Source of the DNA: Xanthobacter dioxanivorans
GTDB lineage: Bacteria > Pseudomonadota > Alphaproteobacteria > Rhizobiales > Xanthobacteraceae
NCBI RefSeq assembly: GCF_016807805.1
Contig: NZ_CP063362.1
Location: 3,824,501 to 3,888,500, forward strand
Length of the DNA stretch: 64,000 bases
Reading direction: 5' to 3'
Shown: positions 1 to 9,038 of the stretch, piece by piece
Position numbering within the stretch: position 1 is the stretch's first letter
Layout of the letters: each line of letters starts with the position of its first letter
Position numbers and translations under genes: made by a program
The notes under the pieces: generated by a model
Databases searched by the model: none
Told to the model about the DNA's origin: nothing
The model's input: the letters and a program-made list of their open reading frames with translations, nothing else

Positions 1-706
1 CCGCATCGCCCTCGCCGCGCAGCTGCTCGCCCTTGGAGTTGGCTTCCGCCACCACGATGGTGGCCTCGCGCTCGGCCCGGGCCCTGAGCCGCTGGGCGGC
101 CTCGTTGCCCTGGGCGCGAATCTCGGCCGCCTCGCGCTGGCGCTCCGTCTGCATGCGCTGGAACACCGCCTGGCTGTTGGCCTCCGGCAAGTCGGCGCGG
201 CGGATGCGCACATCCACCACGGTGATGCCGAAGTTGGCGGCCTCGCGGTTCACCTGCTCGCCGATCTGGCGCATCAGGTTCTCGCGGGCGTCGCGCACCA
301 CGCTGGTGAAGGAATTCTCGCCCAGCACCCGGCGGAGCGACGAGTTCAGCACCGTGGACAGGCGGTTGTTGGCGTTCTGCACCGTGCCGACCGACTGGTA
401 GAAGCGCAGCGGATTGGAGATCCGGTAGCGGGCGAAGGCGTCCACCACCAGGCGCTTCTGGTCGGAGGCGATCACCTCCTGCGAGGCGTTCTCCAGGTCG
501 AGGATGCGATTGTCGAGATAGACCACGCTGTCGATGAACGGCAGCTTCCAGTGCAGTCCGGGCGTGGTGACCGGGGCGAGCGGATCGCCGAGGCGCAGCA
601 CCAGGGCCTGCTGGGTCTGGTACACCACGAAGGCGGACGAATAGACCAGCAGAAGGGCGACGACGGCGAGGACGGCGAGGACACCGCCGAGAATGGGGTT
701 TCTCAT
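1..706 (-). CDS. hflC: Protease modulator HflC (partial, C-terminus off the left edge)
   Basis: HflC is an SPFH/prohibitin-family protein. With HflK it forms an inner-membrane, periplasm-facing complex that modulates the FtsH protease. The visible 235 codons are open to the window edge. They show an N-terminal membrane segment (about residues 8-28), SPFH landmarks such as TPGLHWKLPFID and VVDVRIRRADLP, and the start of the charged coiled coil (ERQREAAEIRAQ). The ATG was chosen because it overlaps the hflK stop as ATGA, which implies translational coupling. The last part of the protein is not in the window. Confidence 0.96.
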   Translation of the reverse strand, partial: MRNPILGGVLAVLAVVALLLVYSSAFVVYQTQQALVLRLGDPLAPVTTPGLHWKLPFIDSVVYLDNRILDLENASQEVIASDQKRLVVDAFARYRISNPLRFYQSVGTVQNANNRLSTVLNSSLRRVLGENSFTSVVRDARENLMRQIGEQVNREAANFGITVVDVRIRRADLPEANSQAVFQRMQTERQREAAEIRAQGNEAAQRLRARAEREATIVVAEANSKGEQLRGEGDA

Positions 707-1860
707 CGCGGAGCTCCCTGCTGGGTCTGGGCCGCCGGAGCCGGCGTGCGTCGCAACATGTCGGAAAGGGGCAGGACCGGCACCACACCCTGGCCGGCGC
801 TTGCGCCAGCGCCGGCGCCGGCGCGGGTGGCGGACTGGTCCACCAGCACCTTGTCGAGGCCGCCGAGCACGCGTTCCATGGTTTCCAGATACATGCGCTC
901 GCGCGTCACCACCTTGGCCTTCTGGTATTCGTCATAGATCTTCAGGAAGCGCGCCGCCTGGCCGCGGGCTTCCACCACGGTGCGCTCGCGATAGGCCTGG
1001 GCGGCGTTGTCGATGCGGGAGGCCTCGCCGCGCGCCTCGGGCAGCACCCGGTTGGCGTAGGTCTGGGCCTCGTTCTGGGAGCGCTCGGCGTCGGCGCGGG
1101 CGGCCTGCACGTCGCGGAAGGCGTCGATGACCTGGCTCGGCGGATCCACCTTCTGCATCTGCACCTGGGTGATCTCCACGCCGGCCTTGTAGCCGTTCAG
1201 CACCGACTGCATCAGGTCCTGCACGCCGGTCTCGATGCCCTGCCGGGCGCCGGTGAGGATGGGCTGGATGTTGGTGCGCCCGATCACCTCGCGCATGGCG
1301 CTCTCCGCCACCGCCTTGATGGTGCCCTCGGGGTTCTGCACGTTGAACAGGTAGTTCTCGGCGTTCGAGATGCGCCAGAAGACGGCGAAGTCCACGTCGA
1401 CGATGTTCTCGTCGCCGGTGAGCATGAGGCTCTCCTCGGGCACGTCGCGCATCACCGAGGTGCCGCGCCGCGTGTCCTCGCCCACCCGCATGCCGATGTT
1501 GATGGTGTTGATCTCGGTGACCCGGGGCAGCAGCACCGACTGGATCGGGTAGGGCCAGTGATAGTTGAGGCCGGGGGTGGTGGTGCCGACGAAGCGGCCG
1601 AACTGGAGCACGACCCCCTGCTCGTTGGGCTGCACCCGGTACCAGCCGGACATGAGCCAGCCGAAGACCACCAGCGCGATGATGACCGCGATGCCCTTGG
1701 CCCCGAACGAGCCGGGCATGAGGTTGCGCAGCTGGTCCTGGCTGCGGCGGATCAGGTCCTCGATATCCGGCGGTGTCGGCCCCGACGAAGACGGCCCCGA
1801 ACCCCAGGGGCTCCGCGGTCCGCTACCCCACGGGCCGCCACTCTGATTCTTCCACGACAT
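703..1860 (-). CDS. hflK: FtsH protease activity modulator HflK
   Basis: This is the HflC partner in the membrane complex that regulates FtsH. It has 385 residues: a Gly/Pro/Ser-rich cytoplasmic N-terminus (1-50), one membrane helix near residues 55-72, an SPFH domain (VQPNEQGVVLQFGRF, TPGLNYHWPYPIQSVLLPRV) and a coiled coil near residues 240-320. The C-terminus is Ala/Gly/Pro-rich. The reading frame runs further upstream, but the ATG giving MSWKNQSGGPWG matches the usual HflK start. The stop overlaps the hflC start by four bases. In relatives a folA gene often precedes hflK; none is seen here. Confidence 0.96.
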   Translation of the reverse strand: MSWKNQSGGPWGSGPRSPWGSGPSSSGPTPPDIEDLIRRSQDQLRNLMPGSFGAKGIAVIIALVVFGWLMSGWYRVQPNEQGVVLQFGRFVGTTTPGLNYHWPYPIQSVLLPRVTEINTINIGMRVGEDTRRGTSVMRDVPEESLMLTGDENIVDVDFAVFWRISNAENYLFNVQNPEGTIKAVAESAMREVIGRTNIQPILTGARQGIETGVQDLMQSVLNGYKAGVEITQVQMQKVDPPSQVIDAFRDVQAARADAERSQNEAQTYANRVLPEARGEASRIDNAAQAYRERTVVEARGQAARFLKIYDEYQKAKVVTRERMYLETMERVLGGLDKVLVDQSATRAGAGAGASAGQGVVPVLPLSDMLRRTPAPAAQTQQGAPR

Positions 1861-1979
1861 CCGTCGTCTCCCGTCGGCGGTGCCGGACATCGGCACCCGC
1901 GTCACTGCGAACCCTCGCCGAACCCGCGCGGAAACGCCGCGAGGGTGCCGGTCCGAGCGGCGCGCGATCCGCGTCGCCA

Positions 1980-1997
1980 GGGGACGCCGGCGTCCCC
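1980..1997. repeat. Perfect 18-bp palindrome upstream of hflKC
   Basis: GGGGACGCCGGCGTCCCC reads the same on both strands. Allowing one bulged C, the arms extend outwards to about 1972-2003 (TCGC.CAGGGG against CCCCTGCGA). It lies about 120 bp upstream of hflK on the minus strand. It could be an operator, an RNA hairpin in the hflK leader or a small repeat; no T-run follows it. Confidence 0.55.
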
Positions 1998-2242
1998 CTG
2001 CGACCGGCTCGCGCTCTCCAGCGCATCGAGGCCGGCGGATGAGACTTTTCCATGGAAGCGCACCGCGCCCCAGCGAAAAGCGTCCGCCGCACCATTCGAG
2101 GATGGAGGGCGCGGGGATCCGGTCTGCCCGCGAACGGAGCCGACCGGCGCGCACTCTTGCGGACCCGTCCGGGAATGCCTGCCGGGAGCTGGATGTGGAT
2201 CCAGCGCAGCAGGCCGCCCCCGCCGGGCTGGGCGGTTATAGG

Positions 2243-2275
2243 AAACCGCGCGCCGCCTTTCAACGCGGCGCGCGG
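2243..2275 (-). terminator. Putative terminator of the DUF4169 / ribbon-helix-helix pair
   Basis: An 11-bp perfect stem (CCGCGCGCCGC / GCGGCGCGCGG, arms 2246-2256 and 2265-2275) with an 8-nt loop lies about 35 bp past the ribbon-helix-helix stop on the minus strand. It is followed on that strand by only three T. The T-run is short, so termination is likely but not certain. Confidence 0.5.
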
Positions 2276-2309
2276 CAAACCTCATCCGCAGATAGGGTCG
2301 AGCTGCGAT

Positions 2310-2588
2310 TTACGCAACGGTAGGGCTGGCCACACTCATGCGCTCGCCCGTGCTCTGGGCGCGGGCCGCCGAGGCGGCGCCGCGATAGTGATCGAGCACG
2401 AACAAGCGGATTGCCGACGACAGGTTCCCCTGCGTGCGGGCGGAGTCGATGGTCGCCACGAGGTCGGAAAGAGTGAGCCGGCGGCCGCTGGCGATCTCCT
2501 TCAACGCCTCCCAGAAGGCGTCTTCGAGGCTTACGCTCGTCTTGTGGCCGGCGATGACAATGGATCTCTTAACCACGGGGCTTTTCAT
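2310..2588 (-). CDS. Ribbon-helix-helix domain protein
   Basis: A small protein of about 92 residues (94 if the upstream ATG at 2594 is used). The N-terminus, KRSIVIAGHKTSVSLEDAFWEALKEIA, matches the stand-alone RHH_4 family of alphaproteobacteria, predicted DNA-binding dimers of unknown target. A short hydrophilic tail follows from about residue 65. The start overlaps the end of the DUF4169 gene by 20-26 bases in another frame, so the two are co-translated. The pair is often linked to fumC in related bacteria and here faces away from it. Function is inferred from the fold only. Confidence 0.85.
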   Translation of the reverse strand: MKSPVVKRSIVIAGHKTSVSLEDAFWEALKEIASGRRLTLSDLVATIDSARTQGNLSSAIRLFVLDHYRGAASAARAQSTGERMSVASPTVA

Positions 2589-2772
2589 GTTCATCCCTCT
2601 CGGTCAGGGCGTGGCCTTCCAGGTGGCGTTTCTGCCTTTCGAGCTCGTCCGCCTGCCGCTCGCGCTCGGCCTTGGTCCGTCCGAATCGGACTCGGTTTTC
2701 CTCGGCCTTCACCTCTGCCGCCCGGCGGGCTTGCGCTTTGCGCGCCCGATGAAGATTGACCACGTCGCCCAA
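2569..2772 (-). CDS. DUF4169 family protein
   Basis: A short, highly charged protein of 67 residues. GDVVNLHRARKAQARR at the N-terminus and VRFGRTKAERERQADELERQ are hallmarks of DUF4169, a small helical alphaproteobacterial family of unknown function. No ATG fits. The start is taken as TTG at 2772 because it gives the family N-terminus and has GAGG six bases upstream. The frame stays open upstream, but that extension (to 2937) is not family-like and would run into the divergent promoter region. It overlaps the downstream ribbon-helix-helix gene. Confidence 0.8.
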   Translation of the reverse strand: MGDVVNLHRARKAQARRAAEVKAEENRVRFGRTKAERERQADELERQKRHLEGHALTERDEHEKPRG

Positions 2773-2911
2773 CGCTTGCCTCACTTGCCGCCAGTTACCT
2801 CCGCCCCCGACAGCTTCGTGACTTCTTCTCGGCCGACGCAACGCGTCAGGCCAACTTTGCCTAATGAGGATTTTACCTCTTAAAGCCTCCAGAAGATATT
2901 GCGAAATGAGG

Positions 2912-2939
2912 GAGTGGTAACATCCGCCGGCTACCACTC
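2912..2939. promoter_or_regulatory. Inverted repeat in the fumC / DUF4169 divergent spacer
   Basis: Perfect 8-bp arms GAGTGGTA and TACCACTC are separated by 12 bases. They lie about 100 bp upstream of the fumC start, next to an AT-rich stretch (2941-2957). Size and placement suit an operator for a dimeric regulator serving one or both divergent genes. The regulator is unknown. Confidence 0.4.
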
Positions 2940-2987
2940 TGGAATTATTTTAGTAAACGTCCGCGTCTCCCCGCGGGGGCGCCAGCT

Positions 2988-3003
2988 GTGCTATGAGCCC
3001 GCC
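2988..3003 (+). promoter_or_regulatory. Possible -10 region of fumC (motif shared with lemA)
   Basis: GTGCTATGAGCCCGCC lies 37 bp before the fumC start. A 14/16 identical copy, GTGTTATAAGCCCGCC, lies at 5209-5224 before lemA. The CTATGA / TTATAA cores resemble -10 boxes, but neither copy has a good -35 box at 16-18 bp. This is a low-confidence promoter call. Confidence 0.3.
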
Positions 3004-3039
3004 CGCCGCGGCACGAGGATACGAAGGAAAGGTGAAGCC

Positions 3040-4428
3040 ATGACCACCCGCACCGAGACCGACACGTTCGGCCCGATCGAGGTCGAAACCGACCGCTACT
3101 GGGGCGCGCAGGCGCAGCGCTCCCTCGGGAACTTCAAGATCGGCTGGGAGAAACAGCCGCTGCCGGTGGTGCGGGCTCTCGGCATCGTCAAGCGCGCCGC
3201 CGCCGAGGTGAACCGGGACCTCGGCCGGCTCGATCCCGCGCTGGCCGAGGCCATCGTCGCCGCTGCGCAGGAGGTGATCGACGGCAAGCTCGACGCCCAC
3301 TTCCCCCTCGCCGTGTGGCAGACCGGCTCGGGCACCCAGTCCAACATGAATGCCAATGAAGTGATCTCGAACCGGGCCATCGAGATGCTCGGCGGGGTGA
3401 TGGGCTCCAAGAAGCCGGTGCACCCCAACGATCACGTCAACATGAGCCAGTCGTCCAACGACACCTATCCTACGGCCATGCACATCGCCTGCGCCGAGGA
3501 GATCGTCCACCGTCTGCTGCCGGCGCTGAAGCACCTGCACGGCGCGCTCGCCGCCAAGTCCGCCGCGTGGAAGAACATCATCAAGATCGGCCGCACCCAC
3601 ACCCAGGATGCGACCCCGCTCACCCTGGGCCAGGAATTCTCCGGCTACGCCCAGCAGGTGGAGAATGGCATCAAGCGCATCGAGATGACGCTGCCGGCGC
3701 TGATGGAGCTCGCCCAGGGCGGGACCGCCGTGGGCACCGGCCTCAACGCGCCGGTGGGCTTCGCCGAGCAGGTGGCGGCCAAGATCGCCGACATCACCGG
3801 CCTCGCCTTCACCTCCGCCCCGAACAAGTTCGAGGCGCTCGCCGCCCATGACGCCATGGTGTTCTCGCATGGCGCCATCAACACGGTGGCGGTGTCCCTG
3901 TTCAAGATCGCCAACGACATTCGCCTGCTCGGCTCGGGCCCGCGCTCGGGCCTCGGCGAATTGTCCCTGCCGGAGAACGAGCCCGGCTCCTCCATCATGC
4001 CGGGCAAGGTGAACCCGACCCAGTGCGAGGCGCTCACCCAGGTCTGCGTGCAGATCTTCGGCAACAACGCCGCGCTCTCCTTCGCCGGCAGCCAGGGTCA
4101 TTTCGAGCTCAACGTCTACAATCCGGTGATGGCCTACAACTTCCTCCAGTCGGTGCGGCTGATGGCGGATGCGGCGGTGAGCTTCACCGACAATTGCGTG
4201 GTGGGCATCGAGGCGCGCGAAGACAACATCAAGGCGGCGCTGGAGCGTTCGCTCATGCTGGTCACCGCCCTCGCTCCGAAGATCGGCTACGACAACGCCG
4301 CCAAGATCGCCAAGACCGCGCACAAGAACGGCACCACCCTGCGCGACGAGGCGGTGGGCGGCGGCTACGTGACCAACGAGGAGTTCGACGCCGTGGTCCG
4401 TCCCGAGAAGATGATCTCGCCGGGCTGA
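3040..4428 (+). CDS. fumC: Class II fumarate hydratase
   Basis: FumC interconverts fumarate and L-malate in the TCA cycle without an iron-sulfur cluster. The 462-residue product has the normal family length. It carries [19 protein letters not shown] near residue 95, [10 protein letters not shown] with the active-site His187, and the superfamily signature [11 protein letters not shown] at 316-326, which holds the catalytic Ser loop. The frame is open upstream, but the ATG preceded by AAGGAAAGGTG gives the expected N-terminus [15 protein letters not shown]. The gene is monocistronic by layout, with a strong hairpin just after it. mdh, the next TCA step, lies 3.6 kb downstream. Confidence 0.98.
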   Translation: MTTRTETDTFGPIEVETDRYWGAQAQRSLGNFKIGWEKQPLPVVRALGIVKRAAAEVNRDLGRLDPALAEAIVAAAQEVIDGKLDAHFPLAVWQTGSGTQSNMNANEVISNRAIEMLGGVMGSKKPVHPNDHVNMSQSSNDTYPTAMHIACAEEIVHRLLPALKHLHGALAAKSAAWKNIIKIGRTHTQDATPLTLGQEFSGYAQQVENGIKRIEMTLPALMELAQGGTAVGTGLNAPVGFAEQVAAKIADITGLAFTSAPNKFEALAAHDAMVFSHGAINTVAVSLFKIANDIRLLGSGPRSGLGELSLPENEPGSSIMPGKVNPTQCEALTQVCVQIFGNNAALSFAGSQGHFELNVYNPVMAYNFLQSVRLMADAAVSFTDNCVVGIEAREDNIKAALERSLMLVTALAPKIGYDNAAKIAKTAHKNGTTLRDEAVGGGYVTNEEFDAVVRPEKMISPG

Positions 4429-4453
4429 GGCCGCATCCAAACTCCTGTGGGTG

Positions 4454-4493
4454 GCAGATGGCGGCATCCCCCGGCGGGGATGCCGCCATCTGC
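4454..4493 (+). terminator. Strong stem-loop after fumC
   Basis: Perfect 18-bp arms, 4454-4471 and 4476-4493, with a 4-nt loop (CGGC) begin 25 bp past the fumC stop. Only GTTTC follows, so the T-run is poor. It is probably a terminator or an mRNA 3'-end stabilising structure. The ParB-like gene beyond it would then need its own promoter. Confidence 0.65.
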
Positions 4494-4573
4494 GTTTCGC
4501 GCCATGATGGGCCGGCGGCGGCGACGCCGCCCGTGCCGAAGCCGCGCCGCAACGGCGCGCAGGGAGACCCGCC

Positions 4574-5173
4574 GTGGCCGACGTCCGGGAAATCGCCATC
4601 GACACCCTGCACCCGACCCAGCTCACCCTGGGCCTCGACGAGGTGGCGCGCCGGGCCAGGGTCATGGCCGGCCTCTCCAAGCCTGCGCTCCGCGCCGAGC
4701 TGGAGAGGAAGGCGGTGCCCTGCGTGCTCGGTCCGAAGAAGCGCCTCTACATGACCGACCATCACCATCTGTGCCGGGTGCTGCTGGAGATCTGCCACGA
4801 CACGGTGCTGGTGAAGGTTCCGCAATACGACTGGTCCGACCTCGACCTGCCGGCGTTCTGGCACCGCATGGAGGCGCAGAGCCTGTGCTGGCCCATCGAC
4901 GTGGAAGGCAACCGGCGCCCCTGCATCAAGATTCCCGGCCACATCAGCGAGCTCACCGACAATCCGTGGCGCACCCTCGCCCGCGGCGTCCGGGGCAAGG
5001 CCTATTCCAACGAGGACACGCCGTTCCAGGAATTCATGTGGGGCAACTACTACCGCTCCTTCATGACCACGCGGCTGCTCGAGACCGACATCGAGCTGGC
5101 CGAAAAGCTCGCCGTGAAGCTCTCCCGCCTCGACGAGGCGCAGGACCTGCCGGGCTATCTCGGACCGAAGTGA
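4574..5173 (+). CDS. ParB-like nuclease-family protein (ParBc_2)
   Basis: The 199-residue protein looks like the putative ParB-like nuclease family (Pfam ParBc_2). The N-terminus has LHPTQLTLGLDEV, the short segment that precedes the ParB/sulfiredoxin-like fold. YMTDHHHLCRVL near residues 59-70 is the conserved His-rich motif of this family. The C-terminal half (DNPWRTLARGVRGKAY, FMWGNYYRSF) is also conserved there. There is no helix-turn-helix as in true partition ParB. The GTG start has AGGGAGA upstream. The biological role is not established, and neither neighbour (fumC, lemA) explains it. Confidence 0.8.
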   Translation: MADVREIAIDTLHPTQLTLGLDEVARRARVMAGLSKPALRAELERKAVPCVLGPKKRLYMTDHHHLCRVLLEICHDTVLVKVPQYDWSDLDLPAFWHRMEAQSLCWPIDVEGNRRPCIKIPGHISELTDNPWRTLARGVRGKAYSNEDTPFQEFMWGNYYRSFMTTRLLETDIELAEKLAVKLSRLDEAQDLPGYLGPK

Positions 5174-5208
5174 GGGCGAGCGGCGGGGGACCTTTCCGGA
5201 GCCGCGCC

Positions 5209-5224
5209 GTGTTATAAGCCCGCC
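5209..5224 (+). promoter_or_regulatory. Possible -10 region of the lemA operon
   Basis: GTGTTATAAGCCCGCC, with a TTATAA core, lies 62 bp before the lemA start. It matches the element ahead of fumC at 14 of 16 positions. No clear -35 box is visible. Confidence 0.3.
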
Positions 5225-5285
5225 GGGCGTCGACGGCCGCGGCCGGGTCCGCGCCGACGACGCAGACGACAGGGGAGGGGCCGCC

Positions 5286-5912
5286 ATGATCACCGCACTC
5301 AAGTCCACCGCACTCCAGCATTTCGCCCGCATCCGGGCTCCGCTCTTCGTCGTGCTCGCCGGGCTGATGCTGGCCGGCTGCGGCATCAACGTGATTCCCA
5401 CCGAGGAAGAGCGCGCCAAGGCCGCCTGGAGCGATGTGCTGAACCAGTATCAGCGCCGCTCCGACCTCATTCCCAACCTGGTGGAGACGGTGAAGGGCTA
5501 CGCGGCCCAGGAGAAGGACGTGCTGACCTCGGTCATCGAGGCGCGGGCCAAGGCCACCTCCATCAGGGTGGACGCCTCCACCATCACCAATCCCGAGCAG
5601 TTCAAGCAGTTCCAGGACGCCCAGGCGGGCCTCTCCAGCGCTCTCGGGCGGCTGATCGCGGTGTCGGAAGCCTATCCGGACCTCAAGTCCAACGCCAACT
5701 TCCTCGCCCTCCAGTCGCAGATCGAGGGCACCGAGAACCGCATCGCGGTGGCGCGGCGCGACTACATCGAGGCGGTACGGGTCTACAACACCGAGCTGAA
5801 GACCTTCCCCGGCGCGCTGTGGGCGGCGACCCTCTATCGCGCCTACAAGCCCATGGAGACCTTCACCATCTCCGAGCAGCAGATGCAGGTGCCGAAGGTG
5901 AAGTTCAACTGA
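5286..5912 (+). CDS. lemA: LemA family lipoprotein
   Basis: A 208-residue LemA-family protein, a membrane-anchored helical-bundle family of uncertain function often found beside TPM-domain genes, as here. A signal segment with lipobox LAGC (Cys near residue 36) suggests lipidation. The body has the LemA core: QYQRRSDLIPNLVETVKGYAAQE, then AEAYPDLKSNANF-type sequence (here SEAYPDLKSNANFLALQSQ) and IEGTENRIAVARRDY. It is the first gene of a four-gene cluster; the next start follows 17 bp after its stop. Confidence 0.95.
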   Translation: MITALKSTALQHFARIRAPLFVVLAGLMLAGCGINVIPTEEERAKAAWSDVLNQYQRRSDLIPNLVETVKGYAAQEKDVLTSVIEARAKATSIRVDASTITNPEQFKQFQDAQAGLSSALGRLIAVSEAYPDLKSNANFLALQSQIEGTENRIAVARRDYIEAVRVYNTELKTFPGALWAATLYRAYKPMETFTISEQQMQVPKVKFN

Positions 5913-5929
5913 GCCGGGCGGGTCCGGCC

Positions 5930-6745
5930 GTGCGCCGTCCCGCCGTTTCCGGCCTCCGCGCGCTGGCCTTGCTGGCGGGGGTCCTCTTTGCCTGCGGCGC
6001 GGCACGGGCGGAGCTGACCTTTCCCGCCCTCACCGGCCGGGTGGTGGACGCGGCCCACGTGCTGCCGCCCGCCACCGTGGCCGCCCTCGACGCCAAGCTC
6101 GCGGCGCAGGAGGCGAAGGCCACCGACCAGGTGGTGGTGGCCACCGTTCCCTCGCTCCAGGGCACGTCGGTGGAGGACTACGCCAACCGCCTGTTCCGCT
6201 TTTGGCAGATCGGGCAGGCGAAGAAGAACAACGGCGTGCTGCTCCTGGTGGCGCCGGGCGAGCGCAAGGTGCGCATCGAGGTGGGCTACGGCCTCGAGGG
6301 CATCCTCACCGATGCGGTGTCCTCCACCATCATCCGCAACGCCGTGGTGCCCGCCTTCAAGGCCGGCGACATGGCCGGCGGCATCGTGAAGGGCACGGAT
6401 GCCATCCTCGAAATCCTCAACCTCGACCCGGACGAGGCGCGGGCCCGCGCCAAGGCCCTCGAAAAGCCGGGCATGACCGAGGACGAGATCGACAACCTCA
6501 TCTTCCTCGCCGTGATGCTCCTGTTCTGGGGCTTCATCATCTGGCGGGTGACGCGGGGCGGCGGAGGTCCGGGGGGCGGAGCGGTGACGCGGCGGCGCGG
6601 TCGCGCGGCGGCGGCGGGCGGCGCGGCCTCCAGCTGGGACTGGGGCGGCGGCTTCGGTGGCGGGTCCAGCGGCGGCGGAGGCGGCGGCGGCTGGTCCGGT
6701 GGCGGGGGATCTTCCGGCGGCGGCGGTGCTTCGGGAGACTGGTGA
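5930..6745 (+). CDS. TPM-domain protein (YgcG-like) with Gly-rich tail
   Basis: The 271-residue product has a signal peptide (residues 1-27, ending AARA). A TPM domain follows (about 30-165; TGRVVDAAHVLPP, TSVEDYANRLFRFWQIG, NNGVLLLVAPGERKVRIEVGYGLEG). Then come a membrane helix near 190-205 and a tail of Gly/Ser repeats ending GASGDW. TPM proteins are linked to photosystem assembly in plants and to envelope stress in bacteria; the bacterial role is unclear. The GTG at 5930 was chosen because it gives a clean signal peptide just after lemA. The TGA overlaps a possible GTG start of the next gene. Confidence 0.92.
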   Translation: MRRPAVSGLRALALLAGVLFACGAARAELTFPALTGRVVDAAHVLPPATVAALDAKLAAQEAKATDQVVVATVPSLQGTSVEDYANRLFRFWQIGQAKKNNGVLLLVAPGERKVRIEVGYGLEGILTDAVSSTIIRNAVVPAFKAGDMAGGIVKGTDAILEILNLDPDEARARAKALEKPGMTEDEIDNLIFLAVMLLFWGFIIWRVTRGGGGPGGGAVTRRRGRAAAAGGAASSWDWGGGFGGGSSGGGGGGGWSGGGGSSGGGGASGDW

Positions 6746-6756
6746 GGATCGGCGGC

Positions 6757-7188
6757 ATGCTCTGGAGCGAAGGCTGGGGAGCCGGAGGGGAGATCAGGCA
6801 GAGGTGCGGATGGCTCGGCCGTTTCGCCGGCGCGCCGGCCGCTATTCTCCTCGCCGGCTTCGCCCTGGTTTTCCGCGCCGGTGCGGCGGCGGCCGAAGTC
6901 GTGGGTTCGGAGGTCGAAACGGTGGGCCTTGGCGCGGCGCTGGTCATGCTGCTCTTCCTCGCCATTGCCGCACTTGTGGTGATCTCATTCGTGGCGAAGC
7001 TGCTGCTGGCTTTCGGGCTGGTGCCGAAATCCCGCACCAGCCGACTGCGGAAGGTGATTGTCTTTCTGGCCCGCGCGACCGGGACGGTGCGAACCACGGC
7101 GGGCGGACGTACGGAAACCGGCAGGCCCACTCCGGTTGAACGCGGTGGAGGCTCGTCGGGGGGCGCGGGAGCATCGGGAGACTATTGA
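6757..7188 (+). CDS. Small membrane protein with TPM-like Gly-rich tail but no TPM domain
   Basis: A 143-residue protein that I cannot assign to a named family. It has a signal-like hydrophobic segment (about residues 24-46, AGAAAAEVVG), a membrane helix (about 56-85) and a basic stretch. The C-terminus, GGGSSGGAGASGDY, closely mirrors the GGGSSGGGGASGDW tail of the preceding TPM protein. It looks like the membrane-plus-tail half of a TPM protein without the TPM domain. The ATG has GAGG nine bases upstream; a GTG at 6742 overlapping the previous stop is the alternative. Its stop shares one base with the next ATG. Confidence 0.7.
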   Translation: MLWSEGWGAGGEIRQRCGWLGRFAGAPAAILLAGFALVFRAGAAAAEVVGSEVETVGLGAALVMLLFLAIAALVVISFVAKLLLAFGLVPKSRTSRLRKVIVFLARATGTVRTTAGGRTETGRPTPVERGGGSSGGAGASGDY

Positions 7189-7847
7189 TGACGAACGTGG
7201 CACCGGGTTCGCTGACCGAGGATGCGAGCCGCTTCGGCCTTCCTCCGACGGAGCTCCTGCGCATCGCCGATGCGGTGGCCGCCGCCGAGGCGAAGACCTC
7301 CGCCGAGATTCGCGTGGTGGTGGCGCGGGCGCCGCTGGTGCAGCATCCCTTCTTCTCCGTGCTGTGGGCGGCGCTTGCGGCGCTGGTGCTGCCCTGGGCC
7401 GTGCTCATCCTCAATCCCATGCCGGCGTCCACAGTGCTGTCGCTGCAGGCGGGCCTGTTCGTGGTGATCGCCGCCGTGCTGCTGCTGCCGGGCATCGCCT
7501 CGCGGGTGATCCCGCGGCTGGCGCAGAAGTCGGCGGCGCGCAGCGCGGCGCTGGAGATCTTCCTGGCCCACGGCATTCCGCAGACCCCGGGTCGCACCGG
7601 CATCCTCATCTTCGTGGCGGCGCGCGAGCGCCTGGTGGAGGTGGTCGCCGACGAGGGGGTGCACACGCCGCTCGGCCATGGCGCATGGCAGGACATCTGC
7701 GATGCGGTGGCCCAGCGGGCGGGGCAGGGCAGCCTGGCCGAAGGGCTGGTGGCGGGGGTGGAGAAGGCGGGCAAGCTCCTGTCCGGACCGCTGCCCCGCA
7801 AGCCGGGGGACCGCGACGAGCTGTCGAACCACGTGATCGTGCTCTGA
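7188..7847 (+). CDS. Second TPM-domain membrane protein
   Basis: A 219-residue cytoplasm-facing TPM-family protein without a signal peptide. An N-terminal segment (LLRIADAVAAAEAKTSAEIRVVVARAP) is followed by two membrane helices (about 58-78 and 86-104). The TPM C-terminal half then appears: ARSAALEIFLAHGIPQTPGRTGILIFVAARERLVEVVADEGV. Pairs of long and short TPM proteins behind lemA are a common arrangement. The ATG overlaps the preceding stop (TGATG), so the last three genes are coupled. This is the last gene of the cluster. Confidence 0.9.
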   Translation: MTNVAPGSLTEDASRFGLPPTELLRIADAVAAAEAKTSAEIRVVVARAPLVQHPFFSVLWAALAALVLPWAVLILNPMPASTVLSLQAGLFVVIAAVLLLPGIASRVIPRLAQKSAARSAALEIFLAHGIPQTPGRTGILIFVAARERLVEVVADEGVHTPLGHGAWQDICDAVAQRAGQGSLAEGLVAGVEKAGKLLSGPLPRKPGDRDELSNHVIVL

Positions 7848-8049
7848 CCGGCTGCCCCGGAGGCGGGCGGCTGCGGGATGGCGGATGAACGGGAGTACGC
7901 CGCTCCCGCCGCGCCGCGCGCGGATCTAGACCAAGGGCCAATCGGAAAGCGCGAATCGGAGGGGCGCGGCGCCTTTCCATCGGCCGCGCCGCAGCATAGA
8001 TTGCGCGCCCGAGCCTTCGGGGCTCGTCCAAGGCAAAGGGCTTCCTCCT

Positions 8050-9033
<984 letters not shown>

Positions 9034-9038
9034 ACGCT

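Larger units (their letters stand above)
1861..2309. other. 449-bp gap between hflK and the ribbon-helix-helix gene
   Basis: I see no convincing gene here. The open frames present are Arg/Pro-rich and look like chance frames of GC-rich DNA. The stretch holds a perfect 18-bp palindrome (1980-1997) and a strong stem-loop (2246-2275), and presumably the hflKC promoter on the minus strand, which I could not pin down. Confidence 0.6.

Noticed and set aside
1861..2309. A dihydrofolate reductase gene (folA) upstream of hflK, as in many relatives
   Set aside because: No frame in the gap encodes DHFR motifs; the open frames are Arg/Pro-rich.
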